DNA of 64,000 nucleotides from AV40 sp038230255. Lineage in GTDB: Bacteria > Verrucomicrobiota > Verrucomicrobiia > Chthoniobacterales > UBA10450. The notes beneath the pieces were generated by a model. That model saw nothing but the letters and a program-made list of their open reading frames with translations. It was not told the DNA's origin and searched no databases. The DNA is taken from positions 141,743 to 205,742 of the forward strand of contig JBBRNP010000006.1 in assembly GCA_038230255.1 (NCBI GenBank), read 5' to 3'. The position numbers were made by a program, and so were the translations under genes. Below are positions 1 through 8,437 of this stretch, in pieces (position 1 is the first letter of the stretch; each line of letters opens with the position of its first letter).

Positions 1-1861
1 GCCGATCAGTGTGAACGATGATCTCAGCGTCTTCAGGCGGCTCATAAGGCGCATCGATTCCGGTAAACTCGCGAATCTCGCCGGCTCGCGCTTTTTTGTA
101 GAGGCTCTTCGGATCACGCGCTTCGCACACTGACAGCGGCGCGTCCACGAACACTTCCACAAATTCGGCGTTGCCCTCGAGCGCGATCTCGCGGGCGCGG
201 CGACGATCCATTCGGTAAGGTGAAATAAACGCCGTGATCGCAACCACGCCGGAATCGGCCATTAGTTTTGCGACCTCGCTCACGCGGCGAATATTTTCCA
301 CCCGGTCCTCCGGTGAAAATCCGAGATTGGAATTCAATCCGTGACGAATGTTGTCGCCGTCGAGGACATAGGTTTGCATTCCGCGCGCGAAGAGTTCGCG
401 CTCGAGCGATTGGGCGATTGTCGATTTCCCGGCGCCCGACAATCCCGTGAACCAGACGACGGCGCCGCGATGGCCGGTGCGTACCGCTCTTGCTTCCGCG
501 GTGATCTTTCCTTCGACCCAGAAAATATTTTTGCTCTTGGCGACCGTGCGATCGGTATAAACGCCGCCGAAGATTGTGCCGCCGCCGCAAATCTGGCCAT
601 CATCCGCGATGACGAAGCGCCCGAGCTTCGGGATCCGATCATGGTTGTCGATCACCAGCGGACTGCGCGTTTGCAGTGTCAGCCGGCCGACTTCATTGCG
701 TTCGAGCTGTTCGCGCTTCTCTTTCGTTGCTTCGAGGGTGGACGAATCCATCACCTCGTCGATCGAAACGATTTCGCATTTCACTTCCTGGGTCGCCAAT
801 CGCAGATCGTAGAGATGACCAGCCCGCATCGGCTCGCGCACGATCCAGAAGACATCGGCATGAACCCGGTTCGCTTCGATCGGCGTGTCCGTTTGATGCG
901 AAGCGACGTAGCCGCGCTCGACGAAAATTTGCTCGCTTAGCGTGATCCCGATTGAATCGCCCGCCACCGCCTGGCCATCGCCTTCTCCACCCCATTCTTC
1001 AATCGATTGAACTTTTGAAGCTTTGTTCGCCGGCGAAAAAACCAGTTCGTCCCCCACCCTCAGTTTTCCGGCCTCGATCCGGCCGGCAATGATGCGACGC
1101 TCGTCGAACCGGTAAACATCCTGGACGCAAAACCGCAACGGAAGATCGACATCGGCGCTTTGCGACTCCATCAAATCGAGCGCTTCAAGAACAGTGGGGC
1201 CACGATGCCATTTCATTTTCTTGCTCGCGCTCGCAACGTTGTCGCCGTTCTTGGCTGAGGCGGGAACGAATACACGCGCCTCAAGTCCGAGTTCCTTGAG
1301 AAACGCTCGATATTCCTTTTCGATCTCCTCGAATTTTTTCTCCGAAAAATCCGCGAGATCCATTTTGTTTACGACAACGATCAATTGTTTGACCCCGAGC
1401 AAACTCAGCAGGTAAGCGTGCCGCCGGCTTTGTTCCCGCACACCTTCGTTCGCCGCGATGACGAGTACGGCTGCGTCGGCCCGCGACGCGCCCGTGATCA
1501 TGTTCTTCAAAAACTCTTTGTGGCCTGGCGCGTCGATGATGATGTATTTGCGGCGCTGGGTTTTAAATCGGATCTCGGTCGTGTCGATCGTGACGTTCTG
1601 CTTCTGCTCCTCCAACAAAGCATCGAGCACGAAAGCGAACTCAAATTCCATTCCTTCGGCTGCGCACGCCTTCTTCACCATGTCGATCTTGCCTTCGGGA
1701 AGACTGTTCGTGTCATGCAAGATTCTTCCGATGAGAGTGGATTTCCCATGGTCCACATGACCCACAAAGACGATTCGCAATGGAATCCCGAGATCGCGCT
1801 CTTCGCTTTGAGTTGGACGTTGAGCGTTGGACGTTGAGCGTTGGACGTTTGCTTTCTGCAT
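1..1861 (-). CDS. cysNC: CysN-CysC fusion, sulfate adenylyltransferase large subunit / APS kinase (3' end off window)
   Basis: Bifunctional sulfate-activation enzyme. The N-terminal GTPase (CysN) drives ATP sulfurylase with CysD to make APS, and the C-terminal kinase (CysC) phosphorylates APS to PAPS. The translation shows the GTPase P-loop GHVDHGKST at residues 34-42, a DAPGH switch and NKMD, then a second P-loop GLSGAGKST near residue 472 opening the APS kinase domain. About 620 codons are visible; the stop lies beyond base 1. The ATG shares one base with the cysD stop (TGATG), so translation is probably coupled. Residues 4-18 are encoded by a 14-bp tandem repeat and are not part of the GTPase fold. 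The family call is secure from both P-loops and the cysD neighbour. Confidence 0.95.
   Translation of the reverse strand, partial: MQKANVQRSTSNAQRPTQSEERDLGIPLRIVFVGHVDHGKSTLIGRILHDTNSLPEGKIDMVKKACAAEGMEFEFAFVLDALLEEQKQNVTIDTTEIRFKTQRRKYIIIDAPGHKEFLKNMITGASRADAAVLVIAANEGVREQSRRHAYLLSLLGVKQLIVVVNKMDLADFSEKKFEEIEKEYRAFLKELGLEARVFVPASAKNGDNVASASKKMKWHRGPTVLEALDLMESQSADVDLPLRFCVQDVYRFDERRIIAGRIEAGKLRVGDELVFSPANKASKVQSIEEWGGEGDGQAVAGDSIGITLSEQIFVERGYVASHQTDTPIEANRVHADVFWIVREPMRAGHLYDLRLATQEVKCEIVSIDEVMDSSTLEATKEKREQLERNEVGRLTLQTRSPLVIDNHDRIPKLGRFVIADDGQICGGGTIFGGVYTDRTVAKSKNIFWVEGKITAEARAVRTGHRGAVVWFTGLSGAGKSTIAQSLERELFARGMQTYVLDGDNIRHGLNSNLGFSPEDRVENIRRVSEVAKLMADSGVVAITAFISPYRMDRRRAREIALEGNAEFVEVFVDAPLSVCEARDPKSLYKKARAGEIREFTGIDAPYEPPEDAEIIVHTDR
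1813..1849. repeat. 14-bp tandem repeat, unit TTGGACGTTGAGCG
   Basis: Two full units and a partial third lie inside the first codons of cysNC. The same unit occurs at 28255-28277, and a degenerate version occurs at about 41604-41620, each just before or inside a gene start. Confidence 0.85.
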
Positions 1862-2679
1862 CACAAAAATCCCTTGGCTCTAAGTTTTTGCATCGCGTTG
1901 CGCTCGTAATGATCCTGGGCACGACCGGCGCGTTCGCCTACTTTCGTCGCCTCCAGCTCAGTAATGATCTCGTCGATCGTCGAGGCGTTGCTTTCGATCG
2001 GCTGCGTGATCGGACTGCAGCCTAACGAACGAAACCGCTTCCCGTTTCGTGAAAAATACATTTGCGGGATTGGAATCTCTTCGCGCTGGATGTAACGCCA
2101 GACGTCGACCTCGGTCCAATCAAGCAACGGCTGGACGCGGACGTGCTCGCCTTTGGCCGGACTCGTCGCGAATTGTCCCCAGAATTCCGGCGGTTGATCC
2201 TTGTAGTCCCATTCGAACTGCGCGTTGCGCGGAGAAAAATATCGTTCCTTGGCGCGGGTTGGATCTTCGTCGCGCCGGATCCCGGTGATAAGCGCGTCCC
2301 ATTTGTATTCGGCGAGCACTTGTTGGAGCGCGACCGTTTTCAATTCGTGCGTCACCGTGACGGGATCGTGCGTCTCGTAACCGATCCCCCGCTCGCGCGC
2401 TTCGGTGTTGATCTTCACGATCAGATTCAAGTTGTGATGCGTCTTCGCCCACTCCCGGAACTCGAGCATCTCGGGAAATTCGTAGGTCGTGTCGATGTGC
2501 AAAACCGGAAACGGCACCCGGCCGAAGAACGCTTTCCGCGCCAGCCAGACGAGCACGTTGGAATCTTTCCCCATCGACCACGGCATGGCGATGTTCTTGA
2601 ACGCGTGATACGCCTCCCGGAAAATAAAAATGCTCTGGTTCTCGAGCTCATCGAGATGAGTGCGTTGATTTGAAGTCAT
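1861..2679 (-). CDS. cysD: sulfate adenylyltransferase subunit 2
   Basis: Small catalytic subunit of ATP sulfurylase; with CysN it makes APS from ATP and sulfate in assimilation. The 272-aa protein has the PP-loop SMGKDS at residues 35-40 (usually SGGKDS), the IDTTYEFPEM segment and the LGCSPITQPIES C-terminal motif, and is close to the usual family length. It heads the cysD-cysNC operon, with its stop overlapping the next start by one base. The start ATG gives the normal CysD N-terminus (THLDELENQSIFIFREA). Identification is firm. Confidence 0.96.
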   Translation of the reverse strand: MTSNQRTHLDELENQSIFIFREAYHAFKNIAMPWSMGKDSNVLVWLARKAFFGRVPFPVLHIDTTYEFPEMLEFREWAKTHHNLNLIVKINTEARERGIGYETHDPVTVTHELKTVALQQVLAEYKWDALITGIRRDEDPTRAKERYFSPRNAQFEWDYKDQPPEFWGQFATSPAKGEHVRVQPLLDWTEVDVWRYIQREEIPIPQMYFSRNGKRFRSLGCSPITQPIESNASTIDEIITELEATKVGERAGRAQDHYERNAMQKLRAKGFL

Positions 2680-2866
2680 TGAGCGCTAAGAGCCGTTCTA
2701 TACAATCGAGAGCATGTTCCTGCAATGAGCGGAGGTGGATCGGCCGCTCCGTCGGACGATGTTATTTAAAATGCGGCTTCGCCGCCATTCTTTAGCATCG
2801 AGCAAGGGACTGCTCGATCCACCTTGTCGATCTTGCGTGCGCAGTTCTGGACGTTACTGTTTCGCC

Positions 2867-3403
2867 ATGCCGGACACTGTTCCGACCGCGTACGATTCGA
2901 AAATCGAGGGTAACGTCATCTTTACCCGGCTCGATGCCGCCTTCAATTGGGTCCGGAAAAATTCGCTCTGGCCAATGCCGATGGGGCTCGCCTGTTGCGC
3001 GATTGAATTAATGGCCACCGCCGCGTCGCGGTTCGACATCGCGCGGTTCGGCGCCGAAGTGATGCGTTTTTCGCCGCGGCAATGCGACGTCATGATCGTC
3101 GCCGGGACGGTCACTTACAAAATGGCGCTGGCCGTGAAACGGATCTACGAACAGATGCCGGAACCGAAATGGGTCATCGCCATGGGTGCGTGCGCGTCCA
3201 CCGGCGGGATGTATCGATCCTATGCGGTTTTGCAGGGAATCGATCAACTCATCCCGGTCGATGTTTACATATCCGGTTGCCCGCCGCGACCGGAAGCATT
3301 GCTCGCCGGCCTGATGAAATTGCAGGAAAAAATTTCGGGCGAGAAATCGTTCGCCGCGCAGAAACCCGAGTGGACAAAGAGATTAGCGGGAGTGACGTCA
3401 TGA
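2867..3403 (+). CDS. nuoB: NADH-quinone oxidoreductase subunit B
   Basis: Carries the N2 [4Fe-4S] cluster of respiratory complex I, at the membrane-arm junction. The 178-aa protein shows the adjacent cysteine pair at residues 43-44, a third in GACAST near 109 and the fourth in SGCPPRPE at 138, the complete NuoB ligand set. I start at the ATG giving MPDTVPTAYD. The open frame extends 44 codons upstream, but that stretch looks non-coding and includes one of the AAGATCGACA words. nuoC follows on the same strand after a dispersed repeat. Other nuo genes are not in the window. Confidence 0.95.
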   Translation: MPDTVPTAYDSKIEGNVIFTRLDAAFNWVRKNSLWPMPMGLACCAIELMATAASRFDIARFGAEVMRFSPRQCDVMIVAGTVTYKMALAVKRIYEQMPEPKWVIAMGACASTGGMYRSYAVLQGIDQLIPVDVYISGCPPRPEALLAGLMKLQEKISGEKSFAAQKPEWTKRLAGVTS

Positions 3404-3410
3404 GCCCGTG

Positions 3411-3518
3411 GTCATCCCGAACGAACGTGAGGGATCTCCCAAAAGGTTTTGGATCACACAAATTACCATGTGTGACGCTCGCTTCGACTGTGAGATTTCT
3501 CGCTTCGCTCGGAATGAC
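3411..3518. repeat. dispersed inverted repeat (GTCATCCCGA ... GGAATGAC type)
   Basis: An imperfect inverted repeat of about 108 bp between nuoB and nuoC. Both ends carry the motif that reads as SLGMT or PERSEG when translated. Relatives lie at 14269-14368 and 56980-57087, with a half copy at 25722-25750. The arms match between copies while the centres differ, so this is a repeat family rather than a gene. Confidence 0.85.
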
Positions 3519-3527
3519 AATCCGCTT

Positions 3528-4100
3528 ATGACGGGGAAAGAATTGCTCGATTCGTTAGGCAAATTGTTCGGGCAGAAACTTCAGAGCAAAACCGAATTTC
3601 GCGGCGAGACCACTTACACAATCTCAGCGAATGATCTTCGCGAGATCGCCAAGCTTTGCCGCGACGATCTCTCGTTCGATTACTTGATCGACATCACCAG
3701 CATCGACAATTTCGGCGAAGACCCGCGCTTCGAGATTGTTTACGAGCTTTACTCGATGACGCTCGCGGTTCATCTACGCTTGAAATTAAGAATTTCGGAA
3801 GACGAAGAGGTCGACACCGTCTCCGACATTTGGCCGACCGCGAATTGGCACGAGCGCGAGATCTACGACATGATGGGAATCAAATTCAAAGGTCATCCCG
3901 ATCTGCGCCGGATCCTAATGTGGGACGGCTATCCCTTCTTTCCGTTGCGCAAAGAATTTCCGCTGGAAGGTCTTCCCAGCGAAATGCCCGACGTCGCATT
4001 CACCAAAGCCGCGTCGCTCGAAGGCGGACCATTCGTTACTCAACCCAGCACCGCTACCGCCAAAGACCGCGAACCCCGCGCCAGACCGCCGGAACTGTGA
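3528..4100 (+). CDS. nuoC: NADH-quinone oxidoreductase subunit C
   Basis: 30-kDa peripheral subunit of complex I. The 190-aa protein carries the family signature around residues 100-150: WPTANWHEREIYDMMGI followed by GHPDLRRILM and a conserved GYPFFPLRKEFP. The chosen start is the ATG giving MTGKELLDSL. The upstream 40 codons of open frame are translated repeat sequence and are discarded. It is separated from nuoB by the repeat at 3411-3518, so the two may still be co-transcribed. The proline- and arginine-rich tail after residue 170 is not conserved. Confidence 0.93.
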   Translation: MTGKELLDSLGKLFGQKLQSKTEFRGETTYTISANDLREIAKLCRDDLSFDYLIDITSIDNFGEDPRFEIVYELYSMTLAVHLRLKLRISEDEEVDTVSDIWPTANWHEREIYDMMGIKFKGHPDLRRILMWDGYPFFPLRKEFPLEGLPSEMPDVAFTKAASLEGGPFVTQPSTATAKDREPRARPPEL

Positions 4101-4114
4101 ATTGATCAGTCTAG

Positions 4115-4422
4115 ATGCGCCAAATTTGTAGTTTGATGCTGCAGCGGATCACATTGGCGGTCCTGATGTGCGCATTGATGCTCTTTTCAAGCTGCGCTGA
4201 GAAACTCATCGCGCCAAATCAAGTGTTCGAATTGTCTCCGGAACAAAAACGCAACTGCGAAAAGCGGGCGCAGGCGATATCGCCGCAGCGCGGCGATTGG
4301 CGAACTACTACATGTTCTGGAACGAGGATGAACGGAACGCCGTTTACTGGTTAAAAGTTGCGGCTGCTCATGGCGACAAGACCGCCAAGCGCGACATCGC
4401 AGTGACTCAGAGGCGGGACTAA
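4115..4422 (+). pseudogene. Sel1-like lipoprotein with a frameshift
   Basis: The first frame encodes a lipoprotein signal (MLFSSC lipobox) and runs to about base 4250. From there the frame shifted by two bases (equivalent to one missing base) encodes a Sel1/TPR-like tail with AAARRLANYY and WLKVAAAHGD, ending in TAA at 4420-4422. The junction falls on a run of five A at 4245-4249, and adding one A restores a single open frame of about 102 codons. This is either a recent inactivating deletion or a homopolymer sequencing error. Without the repair the product is a 79-aa protein with an unrelated C-terminus. Confidence 0.7.
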
Positions 4423-4429
4423 TCTCTCG

Positions 4430-5197
4430 TTAATTCGACAGCGCCGCTTTCAACAAGGTCGAAAAGTGCGCTGCAGCTTTTTTTCCGACTTGTAAAACTT
4501 CTTCGTGACTGAGTTTTTCTTTGGAAAGGCCGGCGGCGAGATTGGTTAGGCAGGAGAAGCCGGCGACTTCGAGTCCGAGGGCGCGAGCTTGGATCACTTC
4601 GAGAACGGTGGACATGCCGACTGCGTCGGCGCCGAGCTTTTGGAACATTCGAACTTCGGCTGGCGTTTCGTACTGCGGGCCGATTGAGCCGGCATAAATG
4701 CCTTCGTGCAGGACGATGTCGATCTTCTGTGCGGCCGCGCGGAATTCTTCGCGCAATCGCACCGAGTAAGCCTCGGTTAGATCGATAAAGTTTGCTGAAC
4801 CGAGAAGCGGTGATGTTCCGGTCAGATTGATGTGATCGGTAATCATCATCCAATCGCCCGGTTTGAATTTTGGGTTCAGCGCGCCGGCGGCGTTGGTGAC
4901 GATGAGTTGTTTGATCCCAGCTTCGGCGAGAACGCGAACGATCGAGGTGACGTCGCGGGCGGAATGACCTTCGTAGAGATGAACGCGACCTTGCGCAAAA
5001 ATAAGTTTCGCCTTCTCGATTTCACCAAGAACAAATCGGCCGACGTGACCCGGGACTGAAGGCTGCGGAATTTCTGAGAACTCGGCGTAGGGAACGATTT
5101 GATCTTTCGTTGGATCGACAACGAGCGAATTCAGACCGGAACCGAGAATGATCGCGGTGTCGGCGTGGAAATCGCGCAGTTTGTTAATTGTTGTCAT
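4430..5197 (-). CDS. punA: purine nucleoside phosphorylase (trimeric family)
   Basis: Phosphorolysis of purine nucleosides to base and ribose 1-phosphate in salvage. The 255-aa protein has the phosphate-binding ILGSGLNSLV at the N-terminus, the TNAAGALNP segment and the GPQYETPAEVRM signature of the trimeric class, followed by VGMSTVLEVI. A TTG three codons upstream is possible, but the ATG at 5197 fits the family start. It converges with the frameshifted lipoprotein gene, and a palindromic repeat lies upstream. Confidence 0.93.
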   Translation of the reverse strand: MTTINKLRDFHADTAIILGSGLNSLVVDPTKDQIVPYAEFSEIPQPSVPGHVGRFVLGEIEKAKLIFAQGRVHLYEGHSARDVTSIVRVLAEAGIKQLIVTNAAGALNPKFKPGDWMMITDHINLTGTSPLLGSANFIDLTEAYSVRLREEFRAAAQKIDIVLHEGIYAGSIGPQYETPAEVRMFQKLGADAVGMSTVLEVIQARALGLEVAGFSCLTNLAAGLSKEKLSHEEVLQVGKKAAAHFSTLLKAALSN

Positions 5198-5210
5198 GTC
5201 GAGCAACGTT

Positions 5211-5270
5211 GTAGGGCAAGCGCATCGCTTGCCGCCACAATAATATCGGCAGGCGGAGCGCCTGCCCTAC
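5211..5270. repeat. palindromic intergenic repeat
   Basis: Two hairpin arms (GCAAGCGCATCGCTTGC and GCAGGCGGAGCGCCTGC) sit inside outer arms GTAGGGC/GCCCTAC. It is REP-like, and similar elements are clustered at 60181-60362. Confidence 0.8.
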
Positions 5271-5320
5271 AATTCTTCGCTCGGAATAACAATGATAGAA
5301 GCGCGAAGTAAACCGCGGTG

Positions 5321-6961
5321 TCACGCAGCTGACACCGGCGGAGCAGACGCTGGTCTTTTCGTCGACGCCATGACATCCGGTCGAAAACTTTCGTGTTCCG
5401 GTCCCGCGAACTTGGATTCCTGTTTCGGATACGCGATCCGGGTGTGGAGCATCGTCATGAGCGTGAAACGGAAGCATTCCGCGATCACTCTCAATTCGCC
5501 GAGCGTCAGATCGCATTCGTCGAGTTGGCCGTCGGCGATGCGTTCCTCGATTAGTTCGTTGACCAATTGCTCGATCTTTTGCGGGGTCGGCTTTTCCAGA
5601 CTGCGTGACGCGCTTTCGACGATGTCGGCCAGGCTGACGATCGCGCTTTCTTTCGTCTGCGGTTTCGGCCCGCTGTAACGAAAGCTTTCTTCCTGCACTT
5701 CGGGAATGTCTTCCTCGCGGATGTTCATGATCTTGCCGCCGGCGCGCGCATCTTCCTGCTGCTGCAACGCGCGCTGATAGAAATAGTAAACGAACGAGGT
5801 GCCGTGGTGTTGCTGGATGACATCGATGATCTGCTTATTGAGTTTGTGCGTGAGGGCGAGGTCGACGCCTTCTTTTACGTGCGCGATGATGATGAGCGCG
5901 CTCATCGTCGGCGCGAGATCGTCGTGCGGATTACGCTCGAAGTTCATGTTCTCGGTGAAATAGTCCGGCTTCACCAATTTGCCGACGTCGTGGAAATAGG
6001 CGCAGACACGACACAACGTGGCGTTGGCGCCGATCTTTTCACCAGCGGCCTCGGCCAGATTGGCTACGACTAAACTGTGATGGTACGTGCCCGGCGCTTC
6101 GATTGTCATTCGCCGCAAGAGCGGGTGATTGAGGTCCGAAAGCTCGAGCCAGGACACATCGGTTGTGACTTGAAAGAGTTGTTCCAGTATCGGCAGCGCG
6201 CCGCCCACGATCATCGCCGTGATGATTCCATTGCCGAGCGTGAGCGCGCTTTGCAGGCCGATCATTCCCCAATCGTTGTCCATCGGCGGAAATAGATTGA
6301 TCGGGCCGATCATGCCGAAAGTGAGCGAGGAGAGCCAAATGGCGACGCCAACACCGACGCCGGCGCGAATCAGTTGGCCGCGACGGCGAACTTGAAGAGT
6401 GAGATAAACGGCGGTGAACCCACTGATTAAACTTATGACGAGAAGTGACGCATCGATCCTTCCAAACAAAACGCTGCTCCAGAGACTGACGAGGAAGGCG
6501 GCGTAAAGGCCGTGGTTACGACCGAGCAAAACGCTAAGCACGAGCGGCGCGAAGGCGTAGGGCGCAAGCAACCAGCCCATCTCCGGCGTAAGAAATTTAA
6601 AGGTATGTTCGCTCGATAAAACGAGAATGCCTTTGGTGGCCGCGAGCTGGAGAAAAATCGCGCTGAAAACGAGAAGGACCCGGGAGTTCTGGGCAAACGT
6701 TCGCGGCTGATTGATCCACAATTGAACCACCGCGGTCGCGAAAAAGAGCAGCGCGATGACGAAATTTTTCGTTGGCTCCGGTTGTTGGCCGCTAAAGATC
6801 AGGAACGCCAGGCCGGCGATGAACGCTGCCAGAATGATCACTTTGACATAGCGGGCTGACTCCAGCGCGCGGAGCAATTCGTTGCGGGTGCGACGGCGCC
6901 TCGTTTTTTTGGAAGCGAGTCCGCGTCGGAGAAGTCGTCTGCGTCTTAGGAAATCGAACAT
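5321..6961 (-). CDS. membrane HD-domain phosphodiesterase, PgpH/YqfF-like
   Basis: Predicted cyclic-di-AMP phosphodiesterase of the PgpH family. About eight membrane segments fill residues 35-260. A cytoplasmic HD domain follows, with PGTYHHSLVVANLAEAA, the metal motif YFHDVGKL, NPHDDLAP and HHGTSFVYYFY. At 546 aa it is shorter than usual because it lacks the N-terminal extracellular 7TMR-HDED domain: only about 35 basic residues precede the first membrane segment. It follows phoH by six bases, the common phoH-pgpH arrangement. The HD call is firm; the c-di-AMP substrate is inferred from the family. Confidence 0.88.
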   Translation of the reverse strand: MFDFLRRRRLLRRGLASKKTRRRRTRNELLRALESARYVKVIILAAFIAGLAFLIFSGQQPEPTKNFVIALLFFATAVVQLWINQPRTFAQNSRVLLVFSAIFLQLAATKGILVLSSEHTFKFLTPEMGWLLAPYAFAPLVLSVLLGRNHGLYAAFLVSLWSSVLFGRIDASLLVISLISGFTAVYLTLQVRRRGQLIRAGVGVGVAIWLSSLTFGMIGPINLFPPMDNDWGMIGLQSALTLGNGIITAMIVGGALPILEQLFQVTTDVSWLELSDLNHPLLRRMTIEAPGTYHHSLVVANLAEAAGEKIGANATLCRVCAYFHDVGKLVKPDYFTENMNFERNPHDDLAPTMSALIIIAHVKEGVDLALTHKLNKQIIDVIQQHHGTSFVYYFYQRALQQQEDARAGGKIMNIREEDIPEVQEESFRYSGPKPQTKESAIVSLADIVESASRSLEKPTPQKIEQLVNELIEERIADGQLDECDLTLGELRVIAECFRFTLMTMLHTRIAYPKQESKFAGPEHESFRPDVMASTKRPASAPPVSAA

Positions 6962-6967
6962 GTTAGT

Positions 6968-7942
6968 TCATTTGCGCGCCGATGGCTCGGGTGAGCGGTG
7001 CTGCTGGTAGGCCGTTATAATAGAACGGACCAGCTCATGGCGTACCACGTCGCGCTCGTTGAAATAAACGATCGAGATCCCGGGGACGTTCGTTAACGCC
7101 TGCAGCGCTTCCACAACGCCGGAACGTTTGTTCGGCGGCAAATCGATCTGGGTCACATCGCCGGTAATCACGCATTTGGAACGCGGACCGATGCGCGTCA
7201 GCAACATAAACATTTGCTCGGTGGTGGTGTTTTGCGCTTCATCGAGAATCACGAACGCGTTGTTCAAGGTGCGACCGCGCATGTATGCGAGCGGCGCAAC
7301 CTCGATCGTCTGTCGCGCAATCGAACGCTCGATCTCTTCCGGCTCAAGCATGTCACGGAGCGCGTCATAGAGTGGGCGCAAGTAAGGCGCGATCTTTTGT
7401 TCGAGTTCGCCCGGCAAAAATCCGAGCGCTTCGCCCGCTTCCACCGCCGGACGGGTCAGAATAATTCGACTGACCTGGTCTTTCTTCAACGCTGACACCG
7501 CCATCGCCACCGCGAGATAGGTTTTGCCCGTGCCGGCCGGTCCAATTCCGAAAACAATGTCGTGTTTGTCAATCGCTTCGACGTAGTTCCGTTGCCCGGC
7601 CGAACGCGCGACGATTGGCGGCTTGCGCGACGAGGTCGTGATTTTCTTTGAGACCGCGTCGGTCAGATTGTCCTCGCGCGATTCACTTACTGAATTGAGC
7701 GCGTATTGAAACTCGTGTTTCTGAATCGGCACGCCTTTCTTTTGCGCCTCTTCCAATTGATTGAAGACCTGCTGCGCTTTGTCGATTCTCTCCGGCTCGC
7801 CCTCAAGTTTTACCCAACCTTCGCGGGTGGTGACTTTCACGCCGAGCGAATCTTCCATGCTTTTCAAAAGCTTAAGATCATTCGCGTAAAGCGATTGAAG
7901 CAGGCGGGCGTTTTCGAAATGCAGCGTGCGCGTTTCGCTCAT
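6968..7942 (-). CDS. phoH: PhoH-family ATPase
   Basis: Cytoplasmic ATPase, probably RNA-related, normally encoded next to ybeY and pgpH. The 324-aa protein has an N-terminal KH-like region (residues 10-70), Walker A GPAGTGKT near 138, the RPAVEAGEALGFLPG segment, Walker B FVILDEAQN and the GDVTQIDLP motif. The ATG at 7942 is preferred over a TTG one codon upstream. The downstream gene starts six bases after its stop. A copy of the AAGATCGACA word lies just upstream of the start codon at 7945-7954. Confidence 0.94.
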   Translation of the reverse strand: MSETRTLHFENARLLQSLYANDLKLLKSMEDSLGVKVTTREGWVKLEGEPERIDKAQQVFNQLEEAQKKGVPIQKHEFQYALNSVSESREDNLTDAVSKKITTSSRKPPIVARSAGQRNYVEAIDKHDIVFGIGPAGTGKTYLAVAMAVSALKKDQVSRIILTRPAVEAGEALGFLPGELEQKIAPYLRPLYDALRDMLEPEEIERSIARQTIEVAPLAYMRGRTLNNAFVILDEAQNTTTEQMFMLLTRIGPRSKCVITGDVTQIDLPPNKRSGVVEALQALTNVPGISIVYFNERDVVRHELVRSIITAYQQHRSPEPSARK

Positions 7943-7978
7943 CAAAGATCGACAACCACTAAGATCGACCGTCGTCGA

Positions 7979-8428
7979 TCAGCGGAAGCCATAAACCAGC
8001 GCCCAGTGTGTCCGTTCTTCGGGCGACTCTTCCACGGCGACGATGATAAAATAGCTGCCGGTCCCTTTCGGGATCACGTGGGCGGCGGCGAAATGGCCTT
8101 TTTCCCAACTATCCGGTTGCTCGGCGAGTTTTCCTTCGGAATCGTAAATGTGGACGGAGATTTTCGCGCGCTCCACTTCCGTTCCCATCCAGAACCAATA
8201 TTCGTTGCCTTTGAATAACTGTTGCCTAACCGCCTTCTTCTCACCGGAGCCGAGATCGCCGCCCCAATAATCCTCTCGAATTTGAAAACCTTCTTTGACG
8301 TAGGGCTCCGCCGCCTGAAGCGCGAATGATTGCGCGTCATCGACCGTTCCGGCCGCCCCGTGCAGAAGCCCAAAGCTGACGACAAGGCACAGGCTTACCC
8401 GCAAACTGATTTTGGTGAATCCGTTCAT
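7979..8428 (-). CDS. secreted protein of unknown function
   Basis: 149 aa with a clear Sec signal peptide (SLRVSLCLVVSFGLLHGAAG). The mature part is rich in aromatic residues (EDYWGGDL, NEYWFWMGTE, HIYDSEGKL) and predicted mostly beta. No catalytic motif is recognised. It lies nine bases after the stop of the next upstream secreted-protein gene, so the two are probably co-transcribed and may act together in the envelope. Confidence 0.7.
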   Translation of the reverse strand: MNGFTKISLRVSLCLVVSFGLLHGAAGTVDDAQSFALQAAEPYVKEGFQIREDYWGGDLGSGEKKAVRQQLFKGNEYWFWMGTEVERAKISVHIYDSEGKLAEQPDSWEKGHFAAAHVIPKGTGSYFIIVAVEESPEERTHWALVYGFR

Positions 8429-8437
8429 TAGAGCGCC

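Noticed and set aside
1813..1849. CRISPR array
   Set aside because: The 14-bp units are directly adjacent with no spacers and too short for CRISPR; no cas gene is present.
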